NCBI GenBank assembly: GCA_904066235.2
Contig: CAJFCV020000003.1
Span: 1,488,001-1,552,000 of the forward strand
Source of the DNA: Bursaphelenchus xylophilus
Taxonomy: Eukaryota; Nematoda; Chromadorea; Rhabditida; Aphelenchoididae
Reading direction: 5' to 3'
DNA: 64,000 nucleotides
The translations under genes were made by a program, and so were the position numbers. Under the pieces are notes generated by a model that was given only the letters and a program-made list of their open reading frames with translations, made no database searches and was not told the DNA's origin. Positions 43,930 through 55,634 of the stretch are shown here, piece after piece; the stretch's first letter is position 1; each line of letters starts with the position of its first letter.

Positions 43930-44135
43930 TATTTTTGCGAGAGAATATGGAAAACGAGGAGAGTCGGTCGGAGGAAAAATCGTTTTTTCATACAGGGAGA
44001 TTTTTTCGAGATTTTTGATTGAGCCTACCTGGATTTATAGGCCGAAAGGGAGAAAATTGGGCTTTCTGAACAAAGTTTTACTCGAGAACTTTCTCTGACC
44101 GACTCTCCTCATTTTCCATAATCTCTCGCAAAAAG
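43930..44135. repeat. Small inverted repeat
   Basis: GCGAGAGAATATGGAAAACG at about 43937 is complementary to sequence ending at about 44130; GAGAGTCGGTC lies at the inner edges. Related arms occur at 50077-50120 and 52680-52730 around MITE M2 copies. Confidence 0.6.
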
Positions 44136-44305
44136 ATTGTTGAATATCTCGGCTGTACTTGCAAGGCGTGAGCTCATATTTTCGGAAGTGAATCTATGAC
44201 CCATACAGATCAAGTGTTCTAAATTTGAAGGAAATCTTGAAGTTACCCTTCGGGTACGCGAGATTTTTTTTTCAAAAAAATTATTGAAATTTCAAAAAAA
44301 TTATA

Positions 44306-44402
44306 TCAGTTTGTCGGGAAAATAATGGGCACCCTGCCGCAGCACAATTCATTTTCTCGCTGGCGATGCGATTTTCGATGCGACGTAGCACCGACAGACT
44401 GA
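44306..44402. mobile_element. MITE family M1
   Basis: Short copy with ends TCAGTTTGTCGGGAAAATAA and ACCGACAGACTGA, flanked by TA on both sides. The right end has lost part of the conserved ATTATTTT block. Confidence 0.7.
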
Positions 44403-44860
44403 TAAAAATAGTTTCTTTTATAAATAAAATTTCCGAGTGTTCCCCTAAAATAACGCCATTTTTTTGTTACAATAACAATTCCCAAACAAATAAATTTATT
44501 TTTATTTTGTTTTGTGCAAAGAACACCACAGGTGTTCCAGCGGATTTTTTGAAGGCTTCTCCTGTGATTGGAGTGTGCTTTGGAGGCAATTCACACAATC
44601 GTTTTTGCTTTTTCCTTTGTCGCCGTGCTTTTTACTCGCTTCGGGCCAGATTCGAGATTGGAATTGGGCTGGAAAAGTTCCATAAATTTTTGTGGCACTT
44701 GGAAGGGCTAGATACAAATTTAAGAGCAGCGTTCGAGGCGTGTTTACGGGGATTTTTGGAGTGTTCGTTATTTTTTGAATCGGGAATCGTTTTAGAAAAT
44801 GAAGTAATTCTTTACAAGGAAAGTACTTCTATGGGGTGTGGAATTACCGGTCGAGATATA

Positions 44861-46103
44861 CAGGGTGCACCAAAAAAATGGAAACTTGTTTTTATAGCTA
44901 TATTTTTTCGGAGAATCAAAATTCAGCAAAAGTAACGGTCATGATAGGTAACATAGAGCATTGTTTATAACATGTTCAACCTGTTTCACAGTGGCTGCCT
45001 TTGGTGACGATATAGAGCTCCAAACGTGACGTAAAATTTTGGGCTCCGGGCCGCAGCTTTTTAAGGGGGAAATCGGTCCCGTTCTTGGCGCATCATTTAC
45101 TTTGCGACTCCAAACTTTTGTGGAGCATAGTACAGGTGCTGGCCTTCTAGTTAAAAAAATATATAGTCCATTGGATTCAGATCTGGTGAGCAGGCGGCCA
45201 TTTCGCAGGCGGGATAAAATCGGGAAAATCGGTCCCATTTCGGGTCCTGAGTCGATTTTGCCTTGTGAGCCGGCGCTGAGTCCTGTTGAAACGCCAAGTT
45301 TGCATTGCCAAGGTTCTGCTGAGCTCACGGAAGCACGACAAAATAGAAATTAACGCGGCGCTAGTATTTTGTCCCATTTATTCACGAAAAACCTGGAATT
45401 CTTGCCGCTGGCACAAATTCCGCCTTAAGCAATGACGACCCGAATTTTGGTGGTATTCGACGATGGCCAACAGGCTAGGAGCCTCATTGAAGCAGATTCT
45501 ATCGTTCTGGTGGTTGTGTATCCGCTAAATATTGAACCGCGAACTGAATGCGCTCACGTCTCGGAGCTGCGGCCCACCCCTTTGACGTTCCGACATTTTT
45601 GCGCTGTACGCACTTTCTCTCGGCTTTAAAGATCTGAATTTTTTAGAGCTTGTATGACATGAGGTTGAGCTCGCCTTTGACTATTCGGCCGAGCGATCGG
45701 TTGCTGATGTCAGTCTCAAGGGCAAGTTTTTCTTGAAAATCGCGGATTTTGCTGTGGGAGATCTTTCGGTTGAAAGAAGCGCTGGCGGTGCGTTTTCTTT
45801 CACTTCCTGGGCGCTTACTATCCGTATCAAGCTCCTTGGGCCTCGTGATTAATTTCGACAAAACGTTCTTTCTATACCGAGCAAATTAACTGTTCGAACA
45901 GCTCCAAAAACAAGTCCAAAATTGAGGTCCCTTTGTTTGAAGTTCAAAAAAGACAGGTCGATTATTCGATATGGGCGTAAAAATCAAACCACTAGGACAG
46001 AAAAACAAAGAGAATTTTGTAGTAATAAACTTCTTTGGCTACACCTAACCATTTTCGCGTCAGGACAAATGAAAAAAAGTTTCCATTTTTTTGGTACACC
46101 CTG
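44861..46103 (-). mobile_element. Mariner transposon, decayed
   Basis: 1243 bases with inverted ends CAGGGTGCACCAAAAAAATG and complement, flanked by TA duplications. Size and termini are those of a complete mariner. The transposase on minus is disrupted, so it is probably immobile. Confidence 0.85.
44940..45880 (-). pseudogene. Mariner transposase pseudogene
   Basis: Reading minus, fragments in shifting frames match the mariner plan: a helix-turn-helix-like stretch SNRSLGRIVKGELNLMSYKL near 45660, then downstream the catalytic-core signatures FQQDSAPAHKAK near 45270 and a SPDLNPMDY motif near 45180. Stops and frameshifts separate the pieces. The enzyme would cut and paste DNA at TA sites in the nucleus; no intact frame exists here. 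Confidence 0.75.
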
Positions 46104-46356
46104 TATATCAAAAAATTCGCAAAAATTTTCTGATTCAGAATATATATAAATTAGCTGCCTAATTTTGGTCTAATGACATGTTTTTGTCCTCAGAAGTTTT
46201 CTCGCGACACCATGCAAGTGTCTTTTTGACCGTGTTTTTACCAATTAAAAAATTTTGTTTTGTGCTAAACTAAATTCTGAGGCCTTGACAAGCCTTAAAA
46301 TATCAAATTGGATTACAACTACACCTTAAAAGTAGTTCCAATGTAAAAAATGGGTT

Positions 46357-46440
46357 CTAGTGGGGCAAAAGGAATCGAACCCGTTCCCCTCGGATTCCCA
46401 ATCTAGCGCTCTAACCACTCGGCCACACCGCTCTCTTCCG
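46357..46440 (-). other. Degenerate tRNA-like sequence (Ser/Leu type)
   Basis: On minus: GGTGTGGCCGAGTGGTTAGAG (A box) and GGGTTCGATTCC (B box), with a GGGAA anticodon-loop-like region. Closely related to the sequence at 5488. The acceptor strands do not pair well, so I do not call a functional tRNA, although the internal promoter boxes look better than those of the 5488 copy. Confidence 0.5.
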
Positions 46441-46791
46441 AAGGAAGAGACCAAGCGCGCTTTTGCTGCCGCAGATTTTTTTCCTCGAGAAAAACATTTA
46501 TTGAAAAAACTCGCTGATAGACCAAAATTAGGCAGCTAATTTTTATATATTCTGAATCAGAAAATTTTTGCGAATTTTTTGATATATATCTCGACCGGTA
46601 ATTCCACACCCCATAGAAGTACTTTCCTTGTTAAAAAATTATGATGATTGATGGATTCGAAGCTGAATTTGCGGAATTTTTTCTTCTAATTTTGCATACA
46701 GACTTCATGTATGCCAAATTTTAATTCTTGAAAATTTTAGCTTTTGCTTTGCATTACAGCTGAAATATTAAGCGCTTTTTTGGAGCGCGTA

Positions 46792-47043
46792 CAGTGAAGG
46801 ACCTGATCCAGTGGCAAAAACCTGCCATTTTGCATCAGGGAAGTATCAAAAATGTGGTAAAATACCTCCCTCTCCAAGTGAAAAAACACCGTTTTGAAGG
46901 GCGCGCCCTTTACCTCACAGAAAATGCGGGCGAGCTTTTGAAATCGGAGTTTTTTTCACTTGTAGACGGAAGTATTTTGCTACATTTTTTTTGATACTTC
47001 CTGGATGCAAAATGGTACGTTTTTTGCCTCTGGATCAGGCCTG
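46792..47043. mobile_element. MITE M2
   Basis: Left end CAGTGAAGGACCTGATCCAG; right end degraded to GGATCAGGCCTG; TA on both sides. Confidence 0.75.
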
Positions 47044-47195
47044 TAAAATGAAGAGATGCCCAGTGAAAAAGATTCTTGACCATTTTGTTTATGGATGAAT
47101 TTTGATATAGCGTCTTTCTCCTCTCTCGAACTCTGAGCAGAGAAAAGATAAAGCTTTTATTGCTCCAAATTGTTTACTTTCGGCTATTAATTGGA

Positions 47196-47937
47196 AACCC
47201 TCAGGCATTTTAGCGAATCATTTTACAAGGACGCAAGTTTACAATGTCGCAAAATGAACGTCGAATATCTCGGCTGCTCTTGAATAGAAAAAACTAACAT
47301 TTTCAATGGAGTTTTTGACAGGGAGCGCAAAGTTCTACAAAAAATGGGGTAAGATAGGATAAAAACGTAGATTATCCTTGTAACCTATATGGAATGCCTC
47401 AATTTTCTTCAAATTTACAAGGCCTACTGCAGATACAGTGGCGGACCTGATCCAGCGGCAAAAAAACGTACCATTTTGCATCCGGAAAGTATAAAAAACA
47501 CTGCAAAATGCCTTCCTCTGCAAGTGACAAGACTCCAACTTGAAAAGCGCCTGCTCTTTTGGTGAGGGAATTGGCACGCCCTTCAAGACGGTGTTTTTTC
47601 ACTTGGAGAAGGAGAGGGAGGTATTTTGCTGAATTTTTGATACTTCCCGGATGCAAAAGGGTATGTTTTTTGCTACTGTATCCGGTCCGCCATTTGCAGT
47701 ATGCCTTGTAAATTTAAAGAAAATTGAGGCCTTCCGTATTGGTTAGAAAGATAATCTACGTTTTTTTGTCCCATTTTACCTATTTTTTTGCAGGACTTTG
47801 CCCTCCCCTGTCAAAAACTCCATTGAAAATTTTTGTTTTTTCTATTCAAAAGCAGCCCATTTATTCTACGTTCATTTTGCGACATTATAAACTTGATGTC
47901 CTTGTAAAGTGATTCGCTAAAATGCCTGAAGCCTTGC
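47196..47937. mobile_element. Palindrome with MITE M2 at its centre
   Basis: Outer arms 47196-47435 and 47696-47937 are reverse complements (CAGGCATTTTAGCGAATCA). Exactly between them sits an M2 element (47436-47695). The outer arms are an independent element family, not part of M2. Confidence 0.8.
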
Positions 47938-48639
47938 CTATTTTTTTCAGGACTTTGCCCTGTCAAAAACTAATCAGCTGATCATGAATCCCTAAAAATA
48001 TATGTGAAAAAAACGGGAAGTGAAACTTAGGGTACTCTCTTAATGCGATATTTCGCTTTATTTTTGCAATTAAAACCGCCAAAGATCAAGGTTTCCTTTT
48101 GTAAACTTTACAACCGCTGTGCAGCGGAATGCAGTACAAAAATAGCCTGATATCAACAGCAAGGTCACCAACTGCCAGACGATTGTTTTTTAAAGGTCTT
48201 TGTGCTGCAATGTGCCACCCGTTTCACTCGTTTGTTTACGTATTTATCTTATCAGCAAAAGGTATGTAAATCGATCAAAAATAGGAGAGATCGGCCTTTT
48301 CGCCGACGAACTAACCTTTAAAGAGCGACCGATGATAATTCATGATAAGTCTTTCGCTGTAAACAGTCGATAAAACCAGCTGTACTTTGGTTCCGTGACA
48401 GGTTTTGGTCTGAAAGCCGTGAAAAAATGGGAGAGTGTAGATAATTGGGCATACACTACGGACAATTATCTCCGTTTTTTGGTTGTAGCTGCTATATTAA
48501 CAATTTTTAAATTGATGTTCGCCTTTTCAAAACACGGTAGTTTTAGGGCTCAAATTTTAATAATAGGGCTTTTTTCCGAATACGCGAAGGATATTTCGCC
48601 TCCGGACTTTTCGGGTCGACGAAAAATCAATCGATACGA

Positions 48640-48920
48640 GGCGTAGCAGAGGCGGAGACCCAAAAAATGTTGTAGGGGGTGCCTCCGGGGCCTGGAAACG
48701 CCATTGAATTCTCGGCGGAGACTTGGCGAAGATTTACGACACGAACACTTTTTCTAATTTTAGCGATTGCTGACTGTAGTTTTCTTCACCCTAAGCAACA
48801 GGTAAAAGGCAAAAACTTTCTCCAAAAAAGAAGATCCGTAAGTTTTGTCTGGATGTAATACATGTGAAACCCCTCAAAATAGGCGATAAACTATCCTAGG
48901 ACCTGATCAATTGTATATTT
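48640..48920. repeat. Half copy of the 55635-56855 foldback
   Basis: Matches the right arm of the larger element: GGCGGAGACTTGGCGAAGAT, then AACAGGTAAAAG, then CAAAATAGGCGATAAACT. Only one arm is present. The flanking 47938-48639 shows no supportable gene. Confidence 0.7.
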
Positions 48921-49018
48921 TTTTGTATTAACTGAGCCTTCTGCTAGCCTCTTTCATGGATGCAACGACTAATCAGTGCGGATCAAACTATCGTTGACCC
49001 GAATAGTCGCATTAGTGC

Positions 49019-49548
49019 CGAGCATTTTTGTGTTTTGAGTGCAAGAAAGTTGCAAAATGGACATTTCTCACAAACAACAAAGTTTTTAGGTCTAAATGGG
49101 TGCCCATTGTAATAACTTGCAGGTAATTACCTATACCATGAACTGTATAGTGTGAAAACCATCGGTTTTTGACCCACCAGCGATTACGTGACATAAACAT
49201 CGATTACGCCTCCACTGTCGTAAATATCTTACTTTATGACTTTGCTGAAGCCAGATCGTCGTAAAGGCCAGGAAAGTACATAATAAATACGTTTCCTTAG
49301 TCAACCATTACGATGATTTGGTTGCCAAAACAACTCATAAAGTCAAGTATTTACGACAGTGTTTCGTAATCGATGTATATGGCATATAACCTCCACTAGG
49401 TCATACCCAAAGATTTTCACTCTGTACAGCTCATGATGTAGGTAATTTTCTGCAAGTCATTGTATAAGGCACCCATTTTGATCTAAAAACTTTGTTGTTT
49501 GTGAGATTATGTCCATTTTGGAACCTTGTTCCACTCAAAACATAAAAC
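49019..49548. mobile_element. Foldback element
   Basis: Arms 49019-49250 and about 49320-49548 are imperfect reverse complements (TTTTGTGTTTTGAGTG; CGATTACG). No coding frame. The following 49549-50164 is AT-rich without a supportable gene. Confidence 0.7.
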
Positions 49549-50164
49549 TTTTCTCCGTGTTCTTGTCATACTACAATATTTTTACCCTCTCCCTCACTAC
49601 AATATGTTTACCCTCTCCTCAATTTTTCAACTTTTACATCACATAAAGTCGAAACTCACAATCAGTTTGTTGATAAAAAGGGGTCTTTTCGTTGATGTGT
49701 TGTTCTTTCATTCACATGAAAAGTTTTTATGTTTTTTCTCCGCCCAACCCAAAAAGAGAGGAGAATTTATGGAGAGAAAGTGCTTATTATAAGGCATTCC
49801 GTCGGTCAAAACCACGGGTTTTGTTGTTAATCGGGCGAGGGGTCGATCAGTTTTTAAGGGTTCATGGTCTGCTCATTAATTTTTGGCAAGACAGAGGAAA
49901 TTTCGTTAAAAATAGAGCGATGAGTGCCACAAATTTAAATTATTTTTGTACCCCGTGTGTAAAGGCTTAATTCTCTTCAAACTTATAAGGCTGATTGTAA
50001 ATAGGGTAGTAGTCAATTACTGAAAATTTTAGCTCCCGCTTGGCAAGAGCAGCTGAGATATTCAACAATCATTTTTCGCGAGAGATTACGTCTAGTTAGG
50101 AGAGTCGGTTGGACAAAAAAACGCTAGAAATTTTTCCCATTTTTTATAATTTCCAGTCGTCTTA

Positions 50165-50417
50165 CAGTGGGGGACCTGATTCAGTGGCAAAAAACGTACC
50201 ATTTTGCATCCAGGAAGTATCAAAAAATGAGGCAAAATACCTCCCTTTCCAAGTGATAAACTCCGATTTGAAAAGCGCGCCCGCTCTTTTTGTGAGGAAA
50301 AGGGCGCGCCTTTCAAAACGGAGTTTTTTAGTTGGAGAGGGAAGCATTTTATCACATTTTTGATACTTCCCGGATGCAAAATGGTACGTTTTTGCCACTG
50401 GATCAGGTCCTTCACTG
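50165..50417. mobile_element. MITE M2 upstream of the GPDH gene
   Basis: Ends CAGTGGGGGACCTGATTCAG and complement. The flanks (GTCGTCTTA on the left, GAGAAGACTCGGTTAGAC on the right, with GGTTGGACAAAAAAACG further left) are also mutually inverted, so this copy again lies inside a palindrome. Confidence 0.8.
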
Positions 50418-50612
50418 TGAGAAGACTCGGTTAGACAAAAAAAACGAAATTTCCTAGTTTTTATATGTAATTTCTATTCGTTTTATTTAGACTAACCATA
50501 ATTTTAAGGCGTGTTCTAACCAAAAAACTCCTTCTACCCCTCGTACTTTACCTCAAATCTAATTTTTTAGTCCCATCTACCTCAACCTCGTGTACAAAAA
50601 AAAATCGCAAAA

Positions 50613-53304
50613 ATGACGCACAAAAAAGTCACCATTGTCGGATCCGGCAACTGGGGCTCGGCGATTGCGCGGATTGTCGGCCAAACCACCCAGCAGAATC
50701 CCGACATTTTCGACAAAACCGTGCGCATGTGGGTGTTTGAGGAGATTGTGAACGGCGAAAAGCTGAGTGAAATCATCAACACCCGGCATGAGAATGTGCG
50801 ATATTTGCCCGGAAAGATCTTGCCGAGCAACGTGGTCGCGGTCCCGGATTTGTTGGAGGCCGCGAAGGATGCGGACATTTTGATTTTTGTGATTCCTCAT
50901 CAATTCGTGGAGAAAGTGTGCGCTCAATTGAAGGGAAATATCAAGCCGGACGCGGAAGTGGTGTCGCTAATCAAGGTAGGCTAGAAGACGATATAGTTGG
51001 ACATTCAAATCTTTAGAAGCCCAAACGCATTCGTCCCATTTTTGAGCAATTTTCCGATGAACGAACAGAATGCCAACCATGGCGGGAAACGGAAAATTTG
51101 AAAAAATTCGTCGGTAGTTGATATAAAACGCTTTAAAAACGGTCTATAAAGAGTTTAGCCAAGTTTCTGGCAGTTTTATGGTGAAAAAACACAATGCCAA
51201 AAATGGCGGGAAAAACAAAATTTTAATTTTTTTTTGTAATTTGATCAAAATTAGTATGTATGTTGCTTCCAACATGAGTTTAGCCAAGTTTATGGCAGTT
51301 TTATGGTGAAAAAACACTATGCCAAAAATGGCGGGAAAACAAAATTTGAAAATTTTTATCGTTATTTGAACAAAATTCGCCTGTTTCTTGCCTATAACAA
51401 AACAAAATTGTGTTTTCAATAATTAAACAGCAGTTTTTAACTCAATTTTAACCGTTTTTTACCTCAGGGCTATTACTTTCAGGGCGTTTCCGTCGGTCAC
51501 GGTGGCGGAATCCACTTGATTTCCGAGGTTATCCGCGCCGCCCTGGATGTGGAAGTCTCTGTCTTAATGGGCGCAAATTTGGCGCCAGAAGTTGCGAACG
51601 AGAACTTCTGCGAAGCGACGATTGGAACCAAGGATCTCGACGTGGGGCATGCGTTGAAAGTTCTGTTCCACACCGATTATTTCCGCATTAATGTTGTCAA
51701 GGATGCTCATACCGTGGAATTGTGTGGTGCTTTGAAGGTAAAAATTTGTGAAATTGCCTTAGGACATACCGAAAAATTTTTCAGTCGTCATTTTTTATGA
51801 GTTTTTCTCAGGGGGTACCCTCAAAATTTGCCCTTATAATTTTGATGAAACTTGGGAACAAATTTAGCATGGGGTTTTCCAAGGCATCTGCGAGATTTTT
51901 AGACCGCGCTTTGCAGAAATCACCGAGATTTTTTGGTCGAAAATCGGTCAAAGGCTCAAGCATTTACCTTTTTTCGACCTAAAAATCTCGATAATTTATG
52001 CAAAGCACGAGCTAAAAATTTCGCATATTGCTCGGAAAATTCTAGTCTAAATTTCTCCCAAGTTTCGTCCAAATCATCAGTATTTGAAAATTAACTCAAA
52101 AATTTTCACTTTTTCAGAACATTGTCGCTTGCGCTGCCGGATTTTCGGATGGTCTTGGTTACGGAGATAACACAAAAGCTGCCATCATTCGCTTGGGTTT
52201 GATGGAAACAATCCGATTTGTTGAAGAATTTTACCCCGGATCTCAATTCACCACATTCTTCGAGAGTTGCGGCATTGCCGACCTTGTTACTACTTGTTAT
52301 GGTGGCCGCAACCGCAAGATTTGTGAGGCCTTCGCCAAGACTGGAAAGGTATCGCACAGAAATAGAAAAATGACTGTTACAGTGAAGGACCTGATCCAGT
52401 GGCAAAAAACGTAGCATTTTGCATCCGGGAAGTATCAAAAATGTGTCAAAATACCTCCCTCTCCAAGTGAAAAAACACCGTTTTGAAGGGCGCCCTCACA
52501 AAAAGAGCGGGCGCGCTTTTGAAATCTGCTTTTTTTCACTTGGAAATGGAGGTATTTTGCCACATTTTTCGATACTTCCCGGATGCAAAATGGTACGTTT
52601 TTTGCCATTGAATCAGGTCCCCCACTGTAAGACGAATAGAAATTAGAAAAAATGGGGAAAATTTCGATAGTTTTTTTTGTCTAACCGACTCTCCTCACTA
52701 GACGTAATCTCTCATGAAAAAGGATTGTCGAATATCTCAGCTACTCTTGCCAAGCGGGAGCTAAAATTTTCAGGGATTGGCCCTTTCCCTAACAAAAAGA
52801 GCGCAAAACGAGCGGGCGTGCTTTTGAAATCGGAGTTTTTTCACTTGGAAAGGGAGGTATTTTGCCATATTTTTTTGATACTTCCTGGACGCAAAATGGT
52901 ACGTTTTTTGCCACTGGATCAGGTCCCCTGTAGTTCGAAACCTGAAGAGATCACCAACATTTTTAGGCCTAAAAATTGACGAAAATTGAGCTTGTTCTTG
53001 CCTCACGTCAAATTCTAGTCGACAAAAATCTATTTTTTAGTCATCATGTCTATTATAACCCATAATTTCCCTAAATTTTCAGTCCATCCAAGAGCTCGAA
53101 GTCGAACTTCTCAACGGCCAGAGTGCCCAAGGCCCTCCAACTGCCGCCGAACTGTACGCTTCGTTGAAAAGTCGTGGAGTCGAACGGAAATTCCCCCTTT
53201 TCGTCTCGGTCCACAAGATTTGCATCGGCGAATTGCCGGTCAACAAAATCATCGACCAAATCCGCGACCATCCCGAACACCACCAGAAACCTCATGTGTT
53301 TTAA
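50613..53304 (+). CDS. gpdh: Glycerol-3-phosphate dehydrogenase [NAD+], cytosolic, 356 aa
   Basis: Exons: 50613-50975, 51483-51737, 52118-52348, 53083-53304 (1071 nt, all phase 0). Catalyses the reversible reduction of dihydroxyacetone phosphate to glycerol 3-phosphate with NADH, linking glycolysis to lipid and glycerol synthesis. Evidence: N-terminal dinucleotide-binding loop [32 protein letters not shown] with the catalytic lysine K206, and GGRNRK (R270, N271) for substrate phosphate. Length is normal for the family and the protein is complete. There is no targeting peptide. An acceptor-like TTTTTTAG about 40 bases before the start suggests trans-splicing. Introns 2 and 3 contain repeats, including two M2 sequences. 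Confidence 0.95.
51790..52090. repeat. Degenerate dispersed repeat in GPDH intron 2
   Basis: Hairpin-like repeat with arms around TGCAGAAATCACCGAGATTT and AAAAATCTCGATAATTTATGC. Similar phrases occur near 42780-43040 and 54945-55040. No coding content. Confidence 0.55.
52380..52627. mobile_element. MITE M2 in GPDH intron 3
   Basis: Ends CAGTGAAGGACCTGATCCAG and complement, flanked by TA. A second, left-truncated copy follows at about 52780-52930, ending GGATCAGGTCCCC. Confidence 0.8.
52930..53070. repeat. Segment shared with kinase intron 4
   Basis: This 3' part of GPDH intron 3 recurs inverted at about 40954-41090 in the kinase intron, including TCGACAAAAATCTATTTTTT and the region ending near the splice acceptor. 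In both places it abuts an M2 terminus. Confidence 0.8.
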
Positions 53305-53360
53305 ATATCAGAAATATAACAGTCAGGGCTAATTGTTTAATATCAGTTTTATTGATCATG

Positions 53361-53366
53361 AATAAA
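53361..53366 (+). terminator. Poly(A) signal of GPDH
   Basis: AATAAA 57 bases after the stop codon. Confidence 0.6.
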
Positions 53367-55630
53367 AATATTGAATTTTTTTTCTAAAGGGTGTGTAAAG
53401 TGCGGCGCTCAGATTTCGCATTCTGGCGGCCAGACTTGTCCGGCTATGGATTTCCGACGGTCAGATTTTTATGAAATTTAGCACTTGTAGTGCCCAAGGC
53501 AAGTCCAAAATTTTTAGCTTGTGCTTGGCAGAAGCAAAATTCTTAAATCGAAATTTGCCAAGAATTATAACAAGACGTGGACACTCCAATCCTTTTATTT
53601 ATCTTGCTGACAGTCCGCAATCGGCTTCTTAGTCGTAGTTCGGAGAACATCCAGATCCGAGCCGGGAACCGGAAATTTTGGGTCCGGCTCCCGAGCCCAG
53701 TCTGAGCCAGACTTCCCAACGTTCAGAAAAGTAAAAATTTCGTGATCTTGTTAAACCAATTGTTTGAAAAATACTGGGAGGATGTGATGCGTACTTGCGA
53801 CTTGGCTTAAAAACGTTGGGTATGTAATCTCCGGCGGCACGAATAACTCTTATTTCTGGAAAAATATTTTTAAAAAAAATTTTTGCACGGAAGCCGGCGC
53901 ACGTCGTTTTTTTCTGCTAATTATGGTTTGTATCGCGACGAAAAACAAGCTTTTGGCGTAATGCCTTAAAAATTTTTTTGGCTTGCGAAGCTAAAAATTT
54001 TTGTCGGTTCACCACAAAAACATTTTTTGCCAAAAAAATGTGGCATTGTGCATTTTCTATAATTTTCCTTTTGTTGTGGCCACATGCATAAAGTGATGTG
54101 TAACAGCATAAATAGCGTCATATTTAACAAAAAATACATGAATATATATTTAAGAAGCGTCAACAATACTAATAATCTTATTAATTTGATATTCGGCGAT
54201 ACCACCTCTTAGTATAACAGAATCCGGGGATTGAAAAAAAATTCGCGTACAGAAAATTCTGAAACTGAACACATATTTTCTCTGAATTCTTCTGCATCAA
54301 CTGGCATATCGGGTATACCCATGTTTCGTTGGAACTGCGAGATATAACCGAATCTTTAACAGAAACACCCATGATGTTTTAGATGAATATGGAAAGGCTA
54401 AGATGATAACAGATGTCATGTTGATTCTTAAAGGAGCTTAGTCCATCGAAATTTCAGAAAATATCATTCAATGAGTATGTGTGCCGATGGTTTTTGCGTA
54501 AATTAGGTTGTGGTAAATTAGAATTTTCGGCGCTTCTTCTCTCTTTTTTTCAATCAATAATAGCGCCGCCCCGTTAAAAAAACATTTTCCAATTACGAAA
54601 GAACGATGTGCGGCGCCAGAGACCTTTTTAAATTTTACACGGGAGGCGGAGCTGCAAATTTGGCTTCGGCTCCGGCTCTGAGAGCTAAGAGCCGGAGCCA
54701 AAATTTTGGCCGTGGCAGTCCCTCTTCCACTCCGCTCTGACTATGTTTACATTTGGAGAACAAACTCGTTATACTCCTTAACTATCAGTGGTTGACCATC
54801 GACATCCTTAACGTGACCACCGCATCATCTTTACCACTTCCGCGCGATTTTTTTTTTGCGTGACATCAAAATTTGAAATTTTTTTGCGTAACGTCAAAAT
54901 TTGCAAAAAAGTATCAAATTTTTCCAATTTCTCCTTAAAAATCTCAGTCGTTTCTGCAAAACGCGAGCTAGGAGCATCGCATATATCCTACTAGAAAAAT
55001 AATTCTAAATTTGTGCCAAGTTTCATCAAAATCTGAGCATCGCCTTGCAGCACTTCCCTTGTAAACCAATATTTATCTGACGTGAGAAGTTCAACCGCGT
55101 GGGTGTAAATTTCCCCCACGCGAATTGAACCCTCGTCCCTTCCCATCTTCAAAAAATATCAATTCTTTCCCATTTTTTCCTTTTTTAATTGCCCATCCTT
55201 GACCTTCTCGTCACAATGTACAATTCAGCCACAAACAAACTGCAACACATCATCATCGTACAATGTTTGTTCGGAAATCACATGCAGGGCGATTGACTTG
55301 AGTAATAATTACTTCAATTCGTCACTGCGAACTTTATTTTTTCTGTTTGAGGAAAGGGAAAAACATGAAAATACTTTTGACGTCCGTTCCCTTATTCAGT
55401 CAATGTCTTCGTTGTAAAGCGCCCGACTTTATTTTGATTATATCGTATGCATTATTTTTTGACAGTTCTTAGTAAGGCGAGAAGAAAAGTTTTACTTTAT
55501 AGGGGAAGTAGAAGTTTGAGACGAGAAATTAGGCGCTACGACTTTTCGGGCCTTCTCCTAGTCTTTCCCGTGTCGAATCGTCGTTGTATGTACGGGATAG
55601 GCTAGGAGAGGGCTTAGTTAACAGAAATAA
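53367..55630. other. Stretch without a recognised gene
   Basis: AT-rich DNA with repeated phrases: two patches with CCGGCTCCGAGCC-like inverted repeats (about 53650-53710 and 54640-54710), a stem CGCGTGGG/CCCACGCG at 55100-55125, and dispersed-repeat fragments near 54945-55060. No frame has protein-like composition or splice support. Confidence 0.5.
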
Positions 55631-55634
55631 TAAG

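Larger units (their letters stand above)
44815..46636. mobile_element. Palindromic element split by a mariner transposon
   Basis: Ends TTACAAGGAAAGTACTTCTA and complement (46613-46636) define a third member of the 5276/24108 family. A mariner at 44861-46103 is inserted at a TA 45 bases from the left end. The original interior, 46106-46600, contains a tRNA-like sequence on minus. Confidence 0.8.

Noticed and set aside
44366..44935. 189-codon frame on plus
   Set aside because: It begins inside an M1 MITE and ends inside a palindromic element and mariner end; the middle (44470-44800) resembles nothing I know. A remnant exon cannot be excluded.
46357..46440. Functional tRNA gene
   Set aside because: A and B boxes are good, but the acceptor and anticodon stems do not form by eye, and the sequence is part of a transposon loop.
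55199..55417. 72-codon frame rich in Ser, Thr and Cys
   Set aside because: No signal peptide, no splice support and no recognisable pattern.
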